Origin: Fimbriimonadaceae bacterium
GTDB taxonomy: Bacteria; Armatimonadota; Fimbriimonadia; Fimbriimonadales; Fimbriimonadaceae
Length of the DNA stretch: 8,272 bases
Direction: 5' to 3'
Assembly (NCBI GenBank): GCA_014380605.1
Contig: JACMJO010000390.1
Coordinates: 1-8,272, forward strand
Notes under the pieces: generated by a model
What the model saw: only the letters and a program-made list of their open reading frames with translations
Database searches by the model: none
What the model was told of the DNA's origin: nothing
Program-made: the position numbers and the translations under genes
Part shown: in pieces, positions 7,351 through 8,272 of the stretch
How the letters are laid out: each line of letters begins with the position of its first letter
Numbering within the stretch: the stretch's first letter is position 1

Positions 7351-8188
7351 CCAGCCATTTGATACCGAGGAATGCGGCGATCCAGATGGGTGAGAAGACG
7401 AGGAACCACATCAGCAACGACACGATCGACCGAAAAGCCATTGTCCCGGCGCCCCAAGCCGATGCCCACGAGGTCTGGAACCAGTTTGGATCGGTAGCGA
7501 CTACTGCGATCGCAGAGGCCTTCTGGGAAAGTTTGAGCTCCAGCGTGGAGTAAGAAGCCTGGCTCGCCAAGGACTTTCGCTGACCGGCAATGCTCTCGAT
7601 CTCTCCGCGTAGCCGACTAAGATCGTTGTTGATCGTCAGGGAGTCGCTGAGGTTGTTCGACTTTCGCAACATGTTGCGCACGACTTCCTCTTGCGCCAGC
7701 ATCGTTTTCATCCGCGCATCGAAGTCGATCAGTTGCTCCGTCACGTCGTCTGCCGACACTTGCTTCTGAAGGCGAACTCCAAGTGCTTGGAACTGCTCCA
7801 TCGCCGATTCGAATCGAGCGACGGGGACTCGGAGGGTCATGTCGATCACCGCGTCTGGTCCGGCGAGGTCCGTGCTCTTGACTTGGTCCACGCGCCCGCC
7901 CGCCGACTCGGCGATTTGTCGGGCCCTCTTTTCTGCGGTATCGACATCCTCCACTTGAACGGTCAAGGACCCGGTTTTGACCACGTTTCGATTCATCGCG
8001 GGTCTCTCATCGGAGACTAGCTTGGCAACTCCGCCTGCTTCATTCGATTGAGAACCGCGTTTACCTTCCTCCATCATCGGCGTTGACGATGAGCCGAAGG
8101 AGTCAGGCGAGGCAGCAGCTTCGTTGGCTCCGCTCGAACAGCCAATCGCCAAGATTGCGATGGGAAATAGAATTAATGTTGCTTTCAT
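7289..8188 (-). CDS. DUF4349 lipoprotein with C-terminal membrane helix
   Basis: Envelope protein of unknown function. Residues 1-17 form a lipoprotein signal: a Lys at position 3, a hydrophobic stretch, then AIGC with C17 as the likely lipidated cysteine (-3 is Ala, a little off the usual Leu). A Ser/Ala/Gly-rich linker runs to about residue 65. The DUF4349 core follows (about 66-222): VVKTGSLTVQVEDV, a conserved RVPVARFESAMEQF patch, then a long helical, probably coiled-coil part (150-212) with RLRGEIESIAGQRKSL. A membrane helix lies at about 254-282, followed by a short polar tail. Length (299) and order fit the family. The ATG start is supported by AGAGGTG four bases upstream. The protein may be held at both ends, by a lipid and by the helix, with the helical core outside the cytoplasm (inference). 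It is transcribed toward the YihY gene and has no visible operon partner. Confidence 0.9.
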   Translation of the reverse strand: MKATLILFPIAILAIGCSSGANEAAASPDSFGSSSTPMMEEGKRGSQSNEAGGVAKLVSDERPAMNRNVVKTGSLTVQVEDVDTAEKRARQIAESAGGRVDQVKSTDLAGPDAVIDMTLRVPVARFESAMEQFQALGVRLQKQVSADDVTEQLIDFDARMKTMLAQEEVVRNMLRKSNNLSDSLTINNDLSRLRGEIESIAGQRKSLASQASYSTLELKLSQKASAIAVVATDPNWFQTSWASAWGAGTMAFRSIVSLLMWFLVFSPIWIAAFLGIKWLVKTANKAPLASASSEAQRPV

Positions 8189-8192
8189 ATTG

Positions 8193-8199
8193 CACCTCT
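8193..8199 (-). promoter_or_regulatory. Shine-Dalgarno site for the DUF4349 gene
   Basis: The minus strand reads AGAGGTG followed by CAAT and then the ATG at 8188. Sequence and spacing are good for initiation and fix this start. Confidence 0.75.
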
Positions 8200-8225
8200 G
8201 CTAAGTGCCAGCAACAACTTTGTCA

Positions 8226-8242
8226 GTTCACTTGTTCTGAAC
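8226..8242. repeat. Short dyad upstream of DUF4349
   Basis: GTTCA (8226-8230) and TGAAC (8238-8242) form a perfect five-base inverted repeat with a seven-base spacer, about 40-55 bases before the DUF4349 start. The position would suit an operator. The arms are short, so chance is a real alternative. Confidence 0.25.
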
Positions 8243-8244
8243 CA

Positions 8245-8266
8245 TGGTCTGGGTTTTCTCAGACCA
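8245..8266. repeat. Inverted repeat (possible hairpin) near the right edge
   Basis: TGGTCTG (8245-8251) and CAGACCA (8260-8266) are perfect seven-base complements around an eight-base loop. No T-run follows on either strand, so it does not look like a standard intrinsic terminator. It could be a regulator site upstream of DUF4349 or the 3' end structure of a gene outside the window. Confidence 0.4.
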
Positions 8267-8272
8267 GCCACA

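Noticed and set aside
8200..8230. Promoter for DUF4349 with CTGACA as -35 box
   Set aside because: The partner at 17-base spacing is TAGCAG, a poor -10 box that overlaps the ribosome-binding site, so transcription would start too close to the ATG.
8245..8266. Inverted repeat as an intrinsic terminator
   Set aside because: There is no T-run after the stem on either strand and the stem is not especially GC-rich.

Overview
The window comes from a moderately GC-rich bacterial chromosome. It is almost wholly coding: six protein genes, no RNA genes, and no mobile elements or CRISPR arrays that I can see. No marker fixes the taxon. The content (a ligase-associated repair operon, a tandem HD-GYP protein, a YihY membrane protein and a DUF4349 lipoprotein) would fit a free-living environmental bacterium. 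Armatimonadota or a neighbouring group is possible, but that is only an impression. At least some genes use Shine-Dalgarno signals: the same AGAGGTG stands before the ligase GTG start and the DUF4349 ATG start.

Left half (1-5020, minus strand): three tightly packed genes, read right to left as exonuclease, ATP-dependent DNA ligase, and Lhr-Core-type DEXH helicase. The exonuclease and ligase share GTGA (4 bp), and the ligase and helicase share 11 bp, so the set looks like one translationally coupled operon. It matches the conserved 'ligase-associated DNA damage response' cluster known from many bacteria (Exo, Lig, Lhr-Core and usually a metallophosphoesterase, MPE/PdeM). The helicase runs off the left edge of the window. 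If the phosphoesterase exists, it would be sought just beyond that edge. A helicase that remodels DNA, a nuclease that trims ends or flaps and a ligase that seals nicks form a coherent repair set.

Centre (5021-5111): a 91-bp spacer between divergent genes, holding a small possible hairpin but no convincing promoter boxes.

Right half: on the plus strand lies a protein with two HD-GYP-like modules (5112-6467), of which the first has lost metal ligands and the second keeps them. It is followed 13 bp later by a YihY/BrkB-family membrane protein (6481-7350). On the minus strand, converging with it and overlapping its tail by 62 bp, is a DUF4349 lipoprotein with a C-terminal membrane helix (7289-8188). 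Its upstream region to the window edge carries two short inverted repeats.

Nothing here is a clearly new system. The most useful points are the coupled repair operon with a possible fourth gene outside the window, the degenerate-plus-active HD-GYP pair, the histidine at motif C of the nuclease, and the convergent coding overlap.
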